Positions 1-8,661 of a stretch of DNA of 42,472 nucleotides are shown in pieces. The DNA is from Planctomycetota bacterium (lineage in GTDB: Bacteria > Planctomycetota > UBA1135 > GCA-002686595), in assembly GCA_028823395.1 (NCBI GenBank), contig JAPKBO010000008.1, positions 1 to 42,472 on the forward strand. The letters are read 5' to 3'. A program made the position numbers and the translations under genes. Position 1 is the first letter of the stretch. Each line of letters opens with the position of its first letter. A model generated the notes under the pieces. That model did not search any database. It was given only the letters and a program-made list of their open reading frames with translations, and was not told the DNA's origin.

Positions 1-723
1 GCTTCTCGCGGTGCTGTTGCCGACCAGCGGGTTCCCTTCCGGGGCGTGCGACGCAAGGTTGCCGAGGCCATGGCGCGCTCGGTGTACACCGCCCCACACT
101 TTACGATTGTAGAGGAAGTGGATGTGACAAACCTCGTACGCGTGCGTGGTCTGGCCAAAGAGATGGGGGCGGCTCAAGGTGTCAAAGTCACCTACATGCC
201 ATTCATCATGACGGCCGTCGCCCGTTGCCTGTTCGAGTTCAGAATGCTCAATGGGCACCTCGATGAGGAAGCGGGGGAGATTGTGAACCCCGGCTACGTC
301 AATCTGGGTATTGCCACTGATACGCCCAACGGCTTGATCGTGCCTGTGATTTCAAACGTGGAGTCCAAGGGCATGATGGTTTTGGCCCAAGAACTAATGG
401 ATCTCGCTCAGCGAGCACGCGAGGGCAAGGTTACCTCGAGCGAATTGCGAGGCAGTACCTTTACGATTACCAATGCCGGCAATATCGGCGGCACCCTCGC
501 GACTCCAATCATCAATTTCCCCGACATCGCCATCCTCGGCGTGCACCGAATCGTCAAGCGTCCCGGCGTGGTCGAGAGTGCTGACGGGGACCGGATTGAG
601 GTACGGCACTACATGAATCTCTCGTGTTCCGTCGATCACCGTCTTGCGGATGGGGCGGATGCGGCCAGGTTTGTGAGCCGACTACGCACCCTTCTCGAAG
701 AGCCGGCGCTACTCGCCCTGTAG
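1..723 (+). CDS. 2-oxoacid dehydrogenase E2 component (dihydrolipoamide acyltransferase), C-terminal part
   Basis: This is the catalytic domain of an E2 acyltransferase, which moves the acyl group from lipoyl-lysine to CoA in a 2-oxoacid dehydrogenase complex. The frame is open from base 1, so the GTG at 46 is internal and the gene is cut at the window edge; the lipoyl and E1/E3-binding domains lie upstream. The family opening 'RGVRRKVAEAMARS' and the active-site motif 'VDHRLADGA' (His and Asp of the CAT-like fold) are both seen near the expected ends. The stop is 5 bp before the E1-alpha ATG, indicating one operon. The E1 type next door points to a branched-chain rather than a pyruvate complex. 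An E1-beta gene is expected upstream but cannot be seen. Confidence 0.93.
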   Translation, partial: ASRGAVADQRVPFRGVRRKVAEAMARSVYTAPHFTIVEEVDVTNLVRVRGLAKEMGAAQGVKVTYMPFIMTAVARCLFEFRMLNGHLDEEAGEIVNPGYVNLGIATDTPNGLIVPVISNVESKGMMVLAQELMDLAQRAREGKVTSSELRGSTFTITNAGNIGGTLATPIINFPDIAILGVHRIVKRPGVVESADGDRIEVRHYMNLSCSVDHRLADGADAARFVSRLRTLLEEPALLAL

Positions 724-728
724 GCGCC

Positions 729-1835
729 ATGGCGGACTCTCTGCAGATCCTTGCACCTGACGGCTCGCTCGTCGGGGATCGCCCTGCGCTGGATGATTCC
801 ACGCTTCACCAGCTGTTCGTGCATATGCTGCGCGTGCGCTGCTTGGATGAGCGCATGTTGAAATTGCAGCGTGCGGGCCGTGTGGGTTTCGTTGGGACTG
901 TGTTGGGTTCTGAAGCTGCGGCTATTGGCTCTGCCTCTGCCTTGGCTTCTGAGGATTGGCTTTGGTCGGGTCTACGCGAAGGGGGGGCCGCTGTCATGCG
1001 CGGGCTACCTCTGTCGGAGTACGTGGCGCAGATGTACTGCAATGCCAACGACACGGCCAAGGGCCGGCAGATGTGTAACCACTTTCAGCACAAGGGAAGC
1101 CACTATCCCAGCTGGTCTTCGGTGATTGGTACCCAGATGCCCCATGCGGTAGGGGCGGCCTACGCTAGTCGGGTGCGTGGTGAGAAGGCCGTGCACGCGG
1201 TCTACTTCGGGGATGGCGCGACGAGCTCCAATGGTTTTCACAGCGGCATGAACTTCGCGGGCACCTGGAATCTTCCGGTGGTGTTCGTCTGTGTGGACAA
1301 CGGTTGGGCGATTTCCGTTCCCTCGAGCAACCAGACTGAAGGGGAATATGAGGACAAGGGGATCGCCTACGGGATCCCGGCCCTGAAGGTTGATGGCAAC
1401 GACGTGTTGGCGTGTCGCCAGGCCATGGATGAAGCCGCTGAGCGTGCTCGCGCTGGAGAAGGGCCCACCCTGCTTGTGCTCAAGACCTACCGGATGTTGG
1501 GGCACTCAAGTTCTGACGATCCGACCAAGTACCGCTCGGAAGAAGAGGTCCAGTCTTGGCGGGAGAAGGACCCCATCGATCGCTTTGAGATTTGGCTGAC
1601 ACATGAAGGTGTCTTGTCGGAAGGAGAGCGGAAGAGCTTGGAAGCCGAGCTTACCCTGGAGATCGACACAGCTATCCACGAACAGGAGGTCGCCCCGCCC
1701 ATGGCCCTCAAGACCCTGGTGGAGGACGTTTATGAAGACGTTCCGAACCATCTCAAACGTCAATACAACGCCTTCGCCGCCGTGGCGGAGCGTCACGGTT
1801 CCGCCCAGGTAGGGGACGGCGCCTTCCCTCTTTAG
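729..1835 (+). CDS. Branched-chain-type 2-oxoacid dehydrogenase E1 component, alpha subunit
   Basis: This is the thiamine-diphosphate-binding alpha subunit, which decarboxylates 2-oxoacids and acylates the E2 lipoyl group together with a beta subunit. ATG 729 is chosen over the ORF-track start at 624, because 624 lies deep inside the E2 gene and 729 gives a normal 368-residue protein. The ThDP motif runs from 'GDGATSSNGF' (about residue 161) to 'VDNGWAIS' (about 189-196). The stretch 'RMLGHSSSDDPTKYRS' is the phosphorylation-loop region and resembles the branched-chain (BCKDH) alpha type more than pyruvate E1-alpha. No E1-beta is seen downstream. Substrate class is inferred from these motifs. 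Confidence 0.9.
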   Translation: MADSLQILAPDGSLVGDRPALDDSTLHQLFVHMLRVRCLDERMLKLQRAGRVGFVGTVLGSEAAAIGSASALASEDWLWSGLREGGAAVMRGLPLSEYVAQMYCNANDTAKGRQMCNHFQHKGSHYPSWSSVIGTQMPHAVGAAYASRVRGEKAVHAVYFGDGATSSNGFHSGMNFAGTWNLPVVFVCVDNGWAISVPSSNQTEGEYEDKGIAYGIPALKVDGNDVLACRQAMDEAAERARAGEGPTLLVLKTYRMLGHSSSDDPTKYRSEEEVQSWREKDPIDRFEIWLTHEGVLSEGERKSLEAELTLEIDTAIHEQEVAPPMALKTLVEDVYEDVPNHLKRQYNAFAAVAERHGSAQVGDGAFPL

Positions 1836-1859
1836 GCTTTCCAGCCACGACCTATTCCC

Positions 1860-3263
1860 ATGAACTCCAGACGCAAAGTCATTGTTATCGGCGCCGGACC
1901 CGCTGGTTATGTGTGCGCGATTCGCCTCGCACAACTCGGGCAAGAGGTCACTGTTGTGGAGCGCGACAAGCTCGGTGGCACATGCCTCAATATCGGCTGT
2001 GTGCCCTCTAAGGCTTTGATCGCTGCGGGTGCTCTAATGGAAAAGGTGGGGCGGGCGAGCACCATGGGCATCACCTGTTCAGACCTGGCGCTAGACGTGT
2101 CCAAGCTCGTTGCTTGGAAGTCGGGCATCGTGGATCGTTTGACGGGAGGCATTGGAACTCTGCTGGAAAATCACGGCGTAAAGGTCGTGATGGGAGAGGC
2201 GCAACTGACCAGTTCAACCAGTGTCTCTGTCCAGACCGCGTCGGGCGAGCAGACCCTGAAGGCTGACGATATCGTCATCGCCACGGGCTCCATACCGATG
2301 GCTATCCCCGGATTTGACTTCGATGAGGATGCTGTGTGGTCTTCGACTGGTGCCTTGGCTCCCGAGAGGATTCCGGAACACCTTGTCGTCATCGGTGGTG
2401 GGTACATCGGCCTCGAATTGGGCATCATGTATCACCACCTCGGTTCGAAAGTGACCGTAGTTGAGGCGACAAAAGGTGCGCTGCCTGGTCAGGAGCGCGA
2501 CTGCACGAAGGTGATTGAGCGCAGCCTGAAGAAGCGCAAGATCAAGCTGATGACCGAGACTTTTGCCAAGGGATGGGAGCGCACGGCGACTGGCCTGTCC
2601 GTGACCATCGAAGGCAAGGCTGGTCCCAGCACTATCGAGTGTGATCAGATTCTGTCCACCGTTGGCCGTCGTCCCTACAGCGAGGGGTTGGGGCTGGAGA
2701 GTGCCGGGTTGTCGGTCAATAAGCAGGGCTTCCTCGACACGGACCGCCAGATGCGCACGGCAGTACCCAACATCTATGCCATCGGCGACATCGCCGGGCA
2801 GCCAATGCTCGCTCACAAGGGCAGCAAGGAGGGGGTTGTGGCTGCCGCCGTGATCGCAGGTCAGCCCGAAGAATACGACGCGAAGTGCGTGCCGGCCGTG
2901 GTGTTCACCGCTCCGGAGATGGCCTCTGTTGGGCTGACGGAGGATCAGTGCAAGGAACAGGGCCTTGACTACGTTACGGGGTCGTTCCCCTTCGCAGCCT
3001 CTGGCAGAGCCATGACGCTGATGGAAACCGAGGGTCTGATCAAGATCATCGCCGATGCCAAGACGGATGAGTTGCTCGGTGTTCACATGGTGGGTCCCGA
3101 GGTCACCGAGTTGATCGCGGAAGCCACCTTGGCTCTTGAGATGGGAGCTACTGCCGAGGACATCGCGCGCACCATCCACGCCCACCCGACCTTGCCAGAG
3201 GCATTCATGGAAGCGGCCGAAGCTGTCCACGGAATGGCCGTGCATATTTATCAGCGCCCCTAG
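1860..3263 (+). CDS. lpdA: Dihydrolipoamide dehydrogenase (E3)
   Basis: This FAD-dependent disulfide oxidoreductase reoxidises the dihydrolipoyl groups of E2 with NAD+. At 467 residues it is the usual family length. The N-terminal FAD fold has 'GAGPAG' at residues 11-16. The redox disulfide motif 'GGTCLNIGCVPSK' (39-51) carries both cysteines (42 and 47). The NAD fold has 'VIGGGYIGLELG' near 175, a second FAD motif is 'YAIGDIAG', and the C-terminal 'HAHPTLPEA' carries the His-Glu pair that acts as base across the dimer. It lies 24 bp after E1-alpha and just before lipB, consistent with a complete lipoyl-complex operon. Confidence 0.96.
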   Translation: MNSRRKVIVIGAGPAGYVCAIRLAQLGQEVTVVERDKLGGTCLNIGCVPSKALIAAGALMEKVGRASTMGITCSDLALDVSKLVAWKSGIVDRLTGGIGTLLENHGVKVVMGEAQLTSSTSVSVQTASGEQTLKADDIVIATGSIPMAIPGFDFDEDAVWSSTGALAPERIPEHLVVIGGGYIGLELGIMYHHLGSKVTVVEATKGALPGQERDCTKVIERSLKKRKIKLMTETFAKGWERTATGLSVTIEGKAGPSTIECDQILSTVGRRPYSEGLGLESAGLSVNKQGFLDTDRQMRTAVPNIYAIGDIAGQPMLAHKGSKEGVVAAAVIAGQPEEYDAKCVPAVVFTAPEMASVGLTEDQCKEQGLDYVTGSFPFAASGRAMTLMETEGLIKIIADAKTDELLGVHMVGPEVTELIAEATLALEMGATAEDIARTIHAHPTLPEAFMEAAEAVHGMAVHIYQRP

Positions 3264-3274
3264 GGGTGAGTTCC

Positions 3275-3979
3275 ATGACCGATTCATCGCTGCAGGGGGG
3301 CGGGGCGTTCATGGACGTCATGCGCCTGGGCACTCGGCCTTATGCCGAGGTGTTGGATATTCAAAAAGAGCTGCTCGAAAAGCGCATCAATGATGAGGTG
3401 CGCGACACCTTGATCCTGGTCGAGCACGAACCGGTGATCACCATTGGCCGCAAGGGTGCCCAATTGGGCGAGGTTTCCGTGCCCGTTGTGGAGGTCGAGC
3501 GCGGAGGAGAGGCGACGTATCACGGCCCAGGACAGGTTGTTGCCTATCCGATCTTCAAGCTGCCCGAGGAGCGCCGGGACGTGCACCGTTTCTTGCGCGA
3601 CCTCGAAAGCGTGGTCATAGGTGTTCTAGGGGAATTCGAACTGAGTGGTTCCCGGGTAGAGGGGGCCACCGGTGTTTGGCTGGGGGAGAAGAAGGTGGCT
3701 TCGGTGGGTGTGGCATTGCGACGCTGGGTGACCTGGCATGGGCTCGCGCTCAACGTTCATACGGACCTGGACGCGTTTCGACCGTTCAAGCCCTGTGGCT
3801 TGGACCCAGAGTGCATGACCCGTCTGGCCGACCATGCAGAGCTTCCTGCAAACAACCTCCTTTGCGAGGTCTTGCTCGTGAAGCACTTCCTCCTGGTCTT
3901 CGATTTGGAGTTACCACCGCCCCCGAAACCCCCGGACACGGCATCCGGTGGGTTCCCGGAGCTTCCGATCCTGAACTGA
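3275..3979 (+). CDS. lipB: Lipoyl(octanoyl) transferase LipB
   Basis: LipB moves octanoyl from acyl carrier protein to lipoyl-domain lysines, the first step in making the lipoyl cofactor. ATG 3275 follows a GGGGTGAG stretch. The ORF-track start at 3266 is a GTG only 3 bp past the E3 stop, and ATG 3311, preceded by a G-rich AGGGGGGCGGGG tract, is a good alternative start. Family signatures are 'RGGEATYHGPGQ' (76-87), the catalytic lysine in 'GEKKVASVGVALRRW' (K140) and the thioester cysteine in 'PCGLDPE' (C174). A proline-rich tail 'ELPPPPKPPD' ends the protein. Its place after E2-E1a-E3 ties lipoate attachment to the complex that uses it. Confidence 0.93.
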   Translation: MTDSSLQGGGAFMDVMRLGTRPYAEVLDIQKELLEKRINDEVRDTLILVEHEPVITIGRKGAQLGEVSVPVVEVERGGEATYHGPGQVVAYPIFKLPEERRDVHRFLRDLESVVIGVLGEFELSGSRVEGATGVWLGEKKVASVGVALRRWVTWHGLALNVHTDLDAFRPFKPCGLDPECMTRLADHAELPANNLLCEVLLVKHFLLVFDLELPPPPKPPDTASGGFPELPILN

Positions 3980-4000
3980 GACGAGTTCTGAGGTCCAAAG

Positions 4001-4034
4001 TGGGATTCCCAATGCGTTTATCAATGGGATTTCC
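4001..4034. repeat. Two spaced TGGGATT(T/C)CC elements upstream of the Hpt gene
   Basis: TGGGATTCCC at 4001-4010 recurs as TGGGATTTCC at 4025-4034, a 24-bp offset. The first copy extended by one base (TGGGATTCCCA) is an odd-centred palindrome with 5-bp arms. The pair sits in the 135-bp gap between lipB and the Hpt gene and could be a regulator site, but two copies are weak evidence. Confidence 0.25.
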
Positions 4035-4114
4035 TAGTAACCGTGATGGATGCGGCGTCCGTAGTGACGACAAAGGTGTGAGTGGACCCGTCACAGCACG
4101 GGTTGATTCCTCCC

Positions 4115-4546
4115 ATGCAACACCGCCCCGTCTCCCCCCAGCCCTATTGGGCAGCCTCTTGCGGCGAGCATTTGGACCCAGAGGTTATCGCCTCACTGGT
4201 TGAGCTCGGAGGTGAGGACGAACCTGATCTGATCGTGGAACTGATCGATCTGTTTCTAGAAGACGCCGACGTACGCATCCTCGCCCTTGAGGAAGCGGTC
4301 AAGGTGAGGGATTGGGATCAGGTGGTCAAGATCGCCCACACACTCAAGGGAGCAAGCGCCACCATCGGTGCGGTTCGCTTCTCATCTGCCTGTAGGGCCG
4401 TGGAGACGGAGTCCCGAGATGGAGGGCTGGCATCAGAATCTCTCGAGTATGCAATCGAATCCCATCTGTCCTCCCAATTCAGTCTGGTTTGCTTGCGCGC
4501 CCAGCTAACGGGCCCAGGCGGCGGTAACTACCAACGAACGGCGTGA
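4115..4546 (+). CDS. Hpt-domain phosphotransfer protein
   Basis: This is a small histidine phosphotransfer protein that would pass phosphate between a hybrid kinase and response regulators. ATG 4115 (MQHRPVS) is preferred to the GTG at 4082 because it is an ATG and leaves the domain intact; no strong ribosome site decides it. The phosphorylatable histidine is H75 in 'AHTLKGASATIGA', the family signature, on a helical bundle of about 110 residues. The C-terminus 'GGGNYQRTA' is unrelated tail. It ends 18 bp before the HDOD-REC-GGDEF gene, so the two are probably cotranscribed and the REC domain next door is the likely partner. No histidine kinase is present in the window. Confidence 0.85.
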   Translation: MQHRPVSPQPYWAASCGEHLDPEVIASLVELGGEDEPDLIVELIDLFLEDADVRILALEEAVKVRDWDQVVKIAHTLKGASATIGAVRFSSACRAVETESRDGGLASESLEYAIESHLSSQFSLVCLRAQLTGPGGGNYQRTA

Positions 4547-4564
4547 TCCGGGCTCAAGCTTCCT

Positions 4565-6535
4565 ATGGACAAGAAATTTGACGAACTGGGCCTGACAGGT
4601 GGCCTGCCATCCTCGCTGACGGTCTCCATGCGACTCATGGATCTGATGCGCAGCGATCGACGGGACGTTGATGCCTTGGTGGATATGCTTCATTGCGACC
4701 CTTCCCTGTCATTGCGCCTGATCAAGCTTGCCAACCAAACTCATAGCCGTCGGCCGAGTCGGGTCGAGGACGTGGGATCCGCTCTCAAGCGTGTTGGCTG
4801 GGATGCGGCCGAGACGCTCCTCATGGGGTTCTCTCTCGTCAGGCAGGGCGCTGCTGGGGGGTGGAGTGATTTTGACCACGAGGCCTACTGGGCACGCGCC
4901 CAGTTGACGGCTTGTCTATGCGAATCCCTCTCAGGTGCAGCTGGATGGAGCAGCACTCAACGCGCTCATTCCTTGGGGTTGCTGGCGGACGTCGGGACGT
5001 TGGCCTTGGCCAATATCCATCGCGATCGCTTCAGTGTGATTGTCCAGGACCAACCTGAGCCCATCGCTCCTGAGCGCGTGCGCCTTGAGACGGACGTTCT
5101 TGGGATCAGTCATTGTGAGGTGAGTCACGCCATGCTGGAGGATGCTGGCCTGACCTACAGCCTGCGCCAGGCGGTCTTGGTGCACAAAGACTACGAACGC
5201 ATCTGCGACCAAGAAAACGATGTCAAGACCTGGGCGGCCCTGCTGCTTGCGAGCCAAGCGGCGGCGACCCTGTACCTGGGCCGAGGGCGGGGCGCGGACT
5301 CTTCACGGAATCAGGCCGAAGACCTGCTAGCTAAGACCACTCAGCTCCTTGGGCTCTCGATGGAGCAGACCGAAGAGGCTTGTACGGAAGCGGCCCAGGA
5401 ATGGACGCGCGTACGCGAGGCGCTGGGCCTGCAACCGGAGGCAGCCAAATACCTGAAGGCAAATTCTGCCTCGTCAAGCCCGGCGGACTCCTCTGATGAG
5501 GACTCTACCGGAGCAGCACTGCGGCCCATCCGCGGAATTGTGACGCCGTCCATCCAGCTCGCACCGGTTCTGGGCAATGGGCGCTGGGGAGAAGCGGCGC
5601 GCATTCTGCTGGTGGACGACGATCCTTTGACCCGGCGCGTTGTCGGGTCCCAATTACGTCGAGCGGGGCACGAAGTCCTCGTGGCTAAGGACGGCCGCGA
5701 AGGTCTAGAGATGGCCCTGACCCTCAACCCCCAGATCGTGATCACTGACTGGACCATGCCTGGCATCTGTGGTGTGGAGCTATGCGAGCTGCTGCGTGCG
5801 ACGGACGTGGGACGGCGGCTGTGCATCCTCATGCTTACGTCTTGCGATGACGATGACGACCAGGTGATCTCCGCACTCCGCGCAGGTGCTGACGACTACG
5901 TCACTAAGCCAAGCAACCCCCGCATTTTACAGGCCCGCGTTCAGGCTGGATTGCGAACGGTTCACCTGCGCGAGCGCTCAGAGTCCATGGAGCAAACCCA
6001 CCAAGGTGAGGTCGCCGAGTTGGGTATTCTCGCCCGTCAATTGGAGTCTGCAGCTCTCACCGATCCCCTGACCCAACTGCCAAACCGTCGCTATGCCATT
6101 CAGCGCCTCGAGCAGGAGTGGGAGATGGCCTCTCGAACCGGCCGACCCATGTCTGTGATCATCGCCGATGTGGACCACTTCAAGCGGGTCAACGACCGCC
6201 ACGGTCACGGGGGAGGGGATGAGGTGCTGAAGGTTGTGAGTAGCCGCATGCGCGGAGCGTCTCGGTCCACCGATGTGGTCTGTCGCTTCGGAGGAGAGGA
6301 GTTTCTGACTCTCAACCCCGCTTGCACTGGTCAAGAAGCTCTGCGCTATGCGGAGCGCGTGCGATCGGCCGTCGGGTGCAAGCCCATTCGCCATGGGGCC
6401 ATGGACTGTTTGGTGACGCTCAGTCTCGGGATCGCTGAGCGAACCCCTGAGATGAAGAGTTCAGATGAACTTCTGTTGGCTGCGGACCGGGCGCTCTACA
6501 CAGCCAAGGCCGCGGGTCGGAATCGCTGCGCCTGA
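4565..6535 (+). CDS. HDOD - response regulator receiver - GGDEF diguanylate cyclase protein
   Basis: This 656-residue signalling protein joins three modules. Residues about 1-290 are an HDOD domain ('HCDPSLSLRLIKLANQ', then an all-helical HD-like region). Residues 346-465 are a receiver domain with acidic pocket 'VDDD', phospho-acceptor D395 ('ITDWTMPG') and K448 ('VTKPS'). After a helical linker, 497-655 is a GGDEF domain with an intact active site 'GGEEF' (576-580) and an RxxD inhibitory site ('RSTD', 567-570) five residues before it. It is therefore expected to make cyclic di-GMP when phosphorylated and to be feedback-inhibited. The linker 301-340 is Ser/Asp-rich and probably disordered. 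The gene follows an Hpt gene by 18 bp and is convergent with the next gene. Confidence 0.92.
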   Translation: MDKKFDELGLTGGLPSSLTVSMRLMDLMRSDRRDVDALVDMLHCDPSLSLRLIKLANQTHSRRPSRVEDVGSALKRVGWDAAETLLMGFSLVRQGAAGGWSDFDHEAYWARAQLTACLCESLSGAAGWSSTQRAHSLGLLADVGTLALANIHRDRFSVIVQDQPEPIAPERVRLETDVLGISHCEVSHAMLEDAGLTYSLRQAVLVHKDYERICDQENDVKTWAALLLASQAAATLYLGRGRGADSSRNQAEDLLAKTTQLLGLSMEQTEEACTEAAQEWTRVREALGLQPEAAKYLKANSASSSPADSSDEDSTGAALRPIRGIVTPSIQLAPVLGNGRWGEAARILLVDDDPLTRRVVGSQLRRAGHEVLVAKDGREGLEMALTLNPQIVITDWTMPGICGVELCELLRATDVGRRLCILMLTSCDDDDDQVISALRAGADDYVTKPSNPRILQARVQAGLRTVHLRERSESMEQTHQGEVAELGILARQLESAALTDPLTQLPNRRYAIQRLEQEWEMASRTGRPMSVIIADVDHFKRVNDRHGHGGGDEVLKVVSSRMRGASRSTDVVCRFGGEEFLTLNPACTGQEALRYAERVRSAVGCKPIRHGAMDCLVTLSLGIAERTPEMKSSDELLLAADRALYTAKAAGRNRCA

Positions 6536-6553
6536 GAACCGGACTGCAGCCAC

Positions 6554-8593
6554 TCACTCGATGAAGAATGGGGAGGTCCAGGCGAGGCTGCCATCCTCCT
6601 GCAATATGCGCAGGTACACGTATTCGCCTGCCTGCAGGTCTTCAAGGGAGAGGCTACCCATAAACCGCCGCTCGCCCTGGAGGGGCATGCTCGATACCGT
6701 GCCCGAGCGGATCATGTCCAAGCGCGCCAAGCCCGCGGTGCCCAGAATGACCACGTCGATTGCGGGCTTTGGGCCGAGGCTTGTGAGTGGAATGGCTGAA
6801 CCGATCGGATGCCCATCGAGCGTGGTTTGCAAGATCATGCGCGGCCCGCTAGTGGCGTAACAATTGCGCGCGCGTAGGGATGTGAGTAGTTCGGTGCGGG
6901 TCAACGAATCGCCCATGACCGCTGCTACACCGCCTGTTCCCAGGCTCTCCACGTCCTCCGCTGTACGGCCCGGACGCCACCCGTAGACCGGGGATAGATG
7001 GGCCAGACCCGGGTGCCCGTCATGGCTGTCGCCGCTCCCGATGAATCCCAGAGTGACCCCCTTGTCCAGCACGTCGCGCACGAAGTTCCCCGGGCGAGGG
7101 TTGCGCACCGGACGTGGGGAATCCGCGGCCTCGCTACTGCCATGAACGCTCATCACCTCAGTGACCGGCTCCAGGATGGGATCCGGGTGAAAAGTCCAGT
7201 TGGTGGGGATGGGGTCGCCCGCGGAGTGGTGCGCGAATGTGAGCGCGTCCCGGCCCTCGAGCGCCTGCCACAATTGACGGGGCGTCTCATAGCGCTCGTC
7301 CACGGAGGAAAACATCTCAGCGTCTTCTTCAAAGAAGACCACGTGCCGGTGGCCGTGGACCCAGCTGGTCCACTCGTAGCCGGGCAGTGTGACGAACTGC
7401 CCCGGTGCGTGGTGGGCACGGGCGACCGAGCACAACTCTTCCCACAGGTCCGGGGATTGATCAATGAAGCGCACTCCGAAGTGATCGTGGTCGGTTAGAG
7501 AAACGAAGTCCAGGGCGGCGGTGTGGCGCGCGTAATCAAACCATTCGTCGGGTTCGCCGGTGCCATCGGAGAAGTTGGAGTGGCCGTGGAGGTCGCCCCA
7601 GAAGACGCGCTCGGCATCGGCGTCGACCCATGTCGGGCCGGCCTCGCTTCGCAGGAGGGTCTCGCCAATCTGGATTTCTACCGCCAGTCGCACAACGCCG
7701 CTGGATTCGGCGCGGATCTCGATGCGTTTTCGGCCGTCGTCTTCGGGGATGAGGTGCACCTGTTCCGGTACGTTCCACGTGGGGGGGCGGTTCCTGATGC
7801 GAACGGCTCCCTCGAACTCGACGTTGTCGTTGCCGTGCATGTCGAGCAGGGCGATGTTGAGAAAGAAGGACTCCCCGGGACGTACGATGCTGGGAGTCGT
7901 GGCCACCACCCGCGCTGCAGGCCCCGGGACCACGTCCACGGTAGGGGAGTCCGTGATCAACCCCCGGACTCCGTCTCCATCACCGTCCACGTAGAACCAA
8001 AGGTGTGCCCCGCGCTCGGCGTGCCTGTCGACCAGGGCGCCGGGCCCTTCCATCCCATACTCAAGACGCACCTCTTCGCCCTCCCTAAGGGCGCGGCCGC
8101 CTACTTCAATAACCAGATATCCCGCCACAGCTGTTCCCACGGAGAAGGCCTCGAGTTCCACCCCTTCGGCGTCGGTGGTTACTTGTGTAAAGCCTCCCCG
8201 TTGCGGGCGCGACGTCTGGGGTACGGACCAGCCCCAGAATGGCTCGGGCATGAAATGAATCTGCCCACCCACGGCAATGCCCTCGGGGCCGGTTCGGTAG
8301 CGCAGATCAAAACTCGCCGGGCGGCCTGCGTGCAAAACGGGTGCCGCGCCACTCTCCCACTGGATCTGCGCGCTGCCGCCTCCGTCTGAGGCGGAGCGCT
8401 CAGCAGCTAAGTCCTTGCGGAATTCATCAACCTTGGACCACAGCGCGTAGGGCGGATTGGGATCATCAAGCACGGGCTTGGCCGTCGCGGGCTCAATGGT
8501 GTCCGCTCCGCACCCCGTGAGAGTCGCTAGCCCCAGTAGTGCTGCCATCCCAAAGGGGCGAGGGATGGGGGAAGGATGTTGGCGTGCGAGCAC
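6554..8593 (-). CDS. Lipoprotein of the DUF3604 / PHP-like metal-dependent family
   Basis: This 679-residue predicted lipoprotein has lipobox 'LTGC' after an n-region rich in Arg and His. The start is GTG at 8593; an internal ATG at 8548 would remove the basic n-region and is less likely. The N-terminal half looks beta-rich. The C-terminal half from 'GDLHGHSNFSDGTG' carries the PHP/DUF3604 metal-binding pattern: 'LHGHSNFSDG', 'SLTDHDHFG', 'TFAHHSAG' and 'GSGDSHDGH'. The family is annotated from genomes and its substrate is not known; PHP relatives are phosphoesterases. The gene is divergent from the M20 peptidase by 68 bp and convergent with the GGDEF gene (18 bp apart). A hydrolytic role at the envelope is inferred. 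Confidence 0.87.
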   Translation of the reverse strand: MLARQHPSPIPRPFGMAALLGLATLTGCGADTIEPATAKPVLDDPNPPYALWSKVDEFRKDLAAERSASDGGGSAQIQWESGAAPVLHAGRPASFDLRYRTGPEGIAVGGQIHFMPEPFWGWSVPQTSRPQRGGFTQVTTDAEGVELEAFSVGTAVAGYLVIEVGGRALREGEEVRLEYGMEGPGALVDRHAERGAHLWFYVDGDGDGVRGLITDSPTVDVVPGPAARVVATTPSIVRPGESFFLNIALLDMHGNDNVEFEGAVRIRNRPPTWNVPEQVHLIPEDDGRKRIEIRAESSGVVRLAVEIQIGETLLRSEAGPTWVDADAERVFWGDLHGHSNFSDGTGEPDEWFDYARHTAALDFVSLTDHDHFGVRFIDQSPDLWEELCSVARAHHAPGQFVTLPGYEWTSWVHGHRHVVFFEEDAEMFSSVDERYETPRQLWQALEGRDALTFAHHSAGDPIPTNWTFHPDPILEPVTEVMSVHGSSEAADSPRPVRNPRPGNFVRDVLDKGVTLGFIGSGDSHDGHPGLAHLSPVYGWRPGRTAEDVESLGTGGVAAVMGDSLTRTELLTSLRARNCYATSGPRMILQTTLDGHPIGSAIPLTSLGPKPAIDVVILGTAGLARLDMIRSGTVSSMPLQGERRFMGSLSLEDLQAGEYVYLRILQEDGSLAWTSPFFIE

Positions 8594-8661
8594 GGGACGA
8601 ATCGTACTCTGCTCACCCTGTTCAGGTCTCCAACTGTCTCTCGGTCGAGTAGGCTCGGGCC

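Noticed and set aside
2214-3287. 357-residue minus-strand ORF
   Set aside because: Lies entirely opposite the lpdA gene, which has all family motifs; composition is that of an antisense shadow.
7523-8389. 288-residue plus-strand ORF
   Set aside because: Antisense to the DUF3604 lipoprotein gene; no domain seen.
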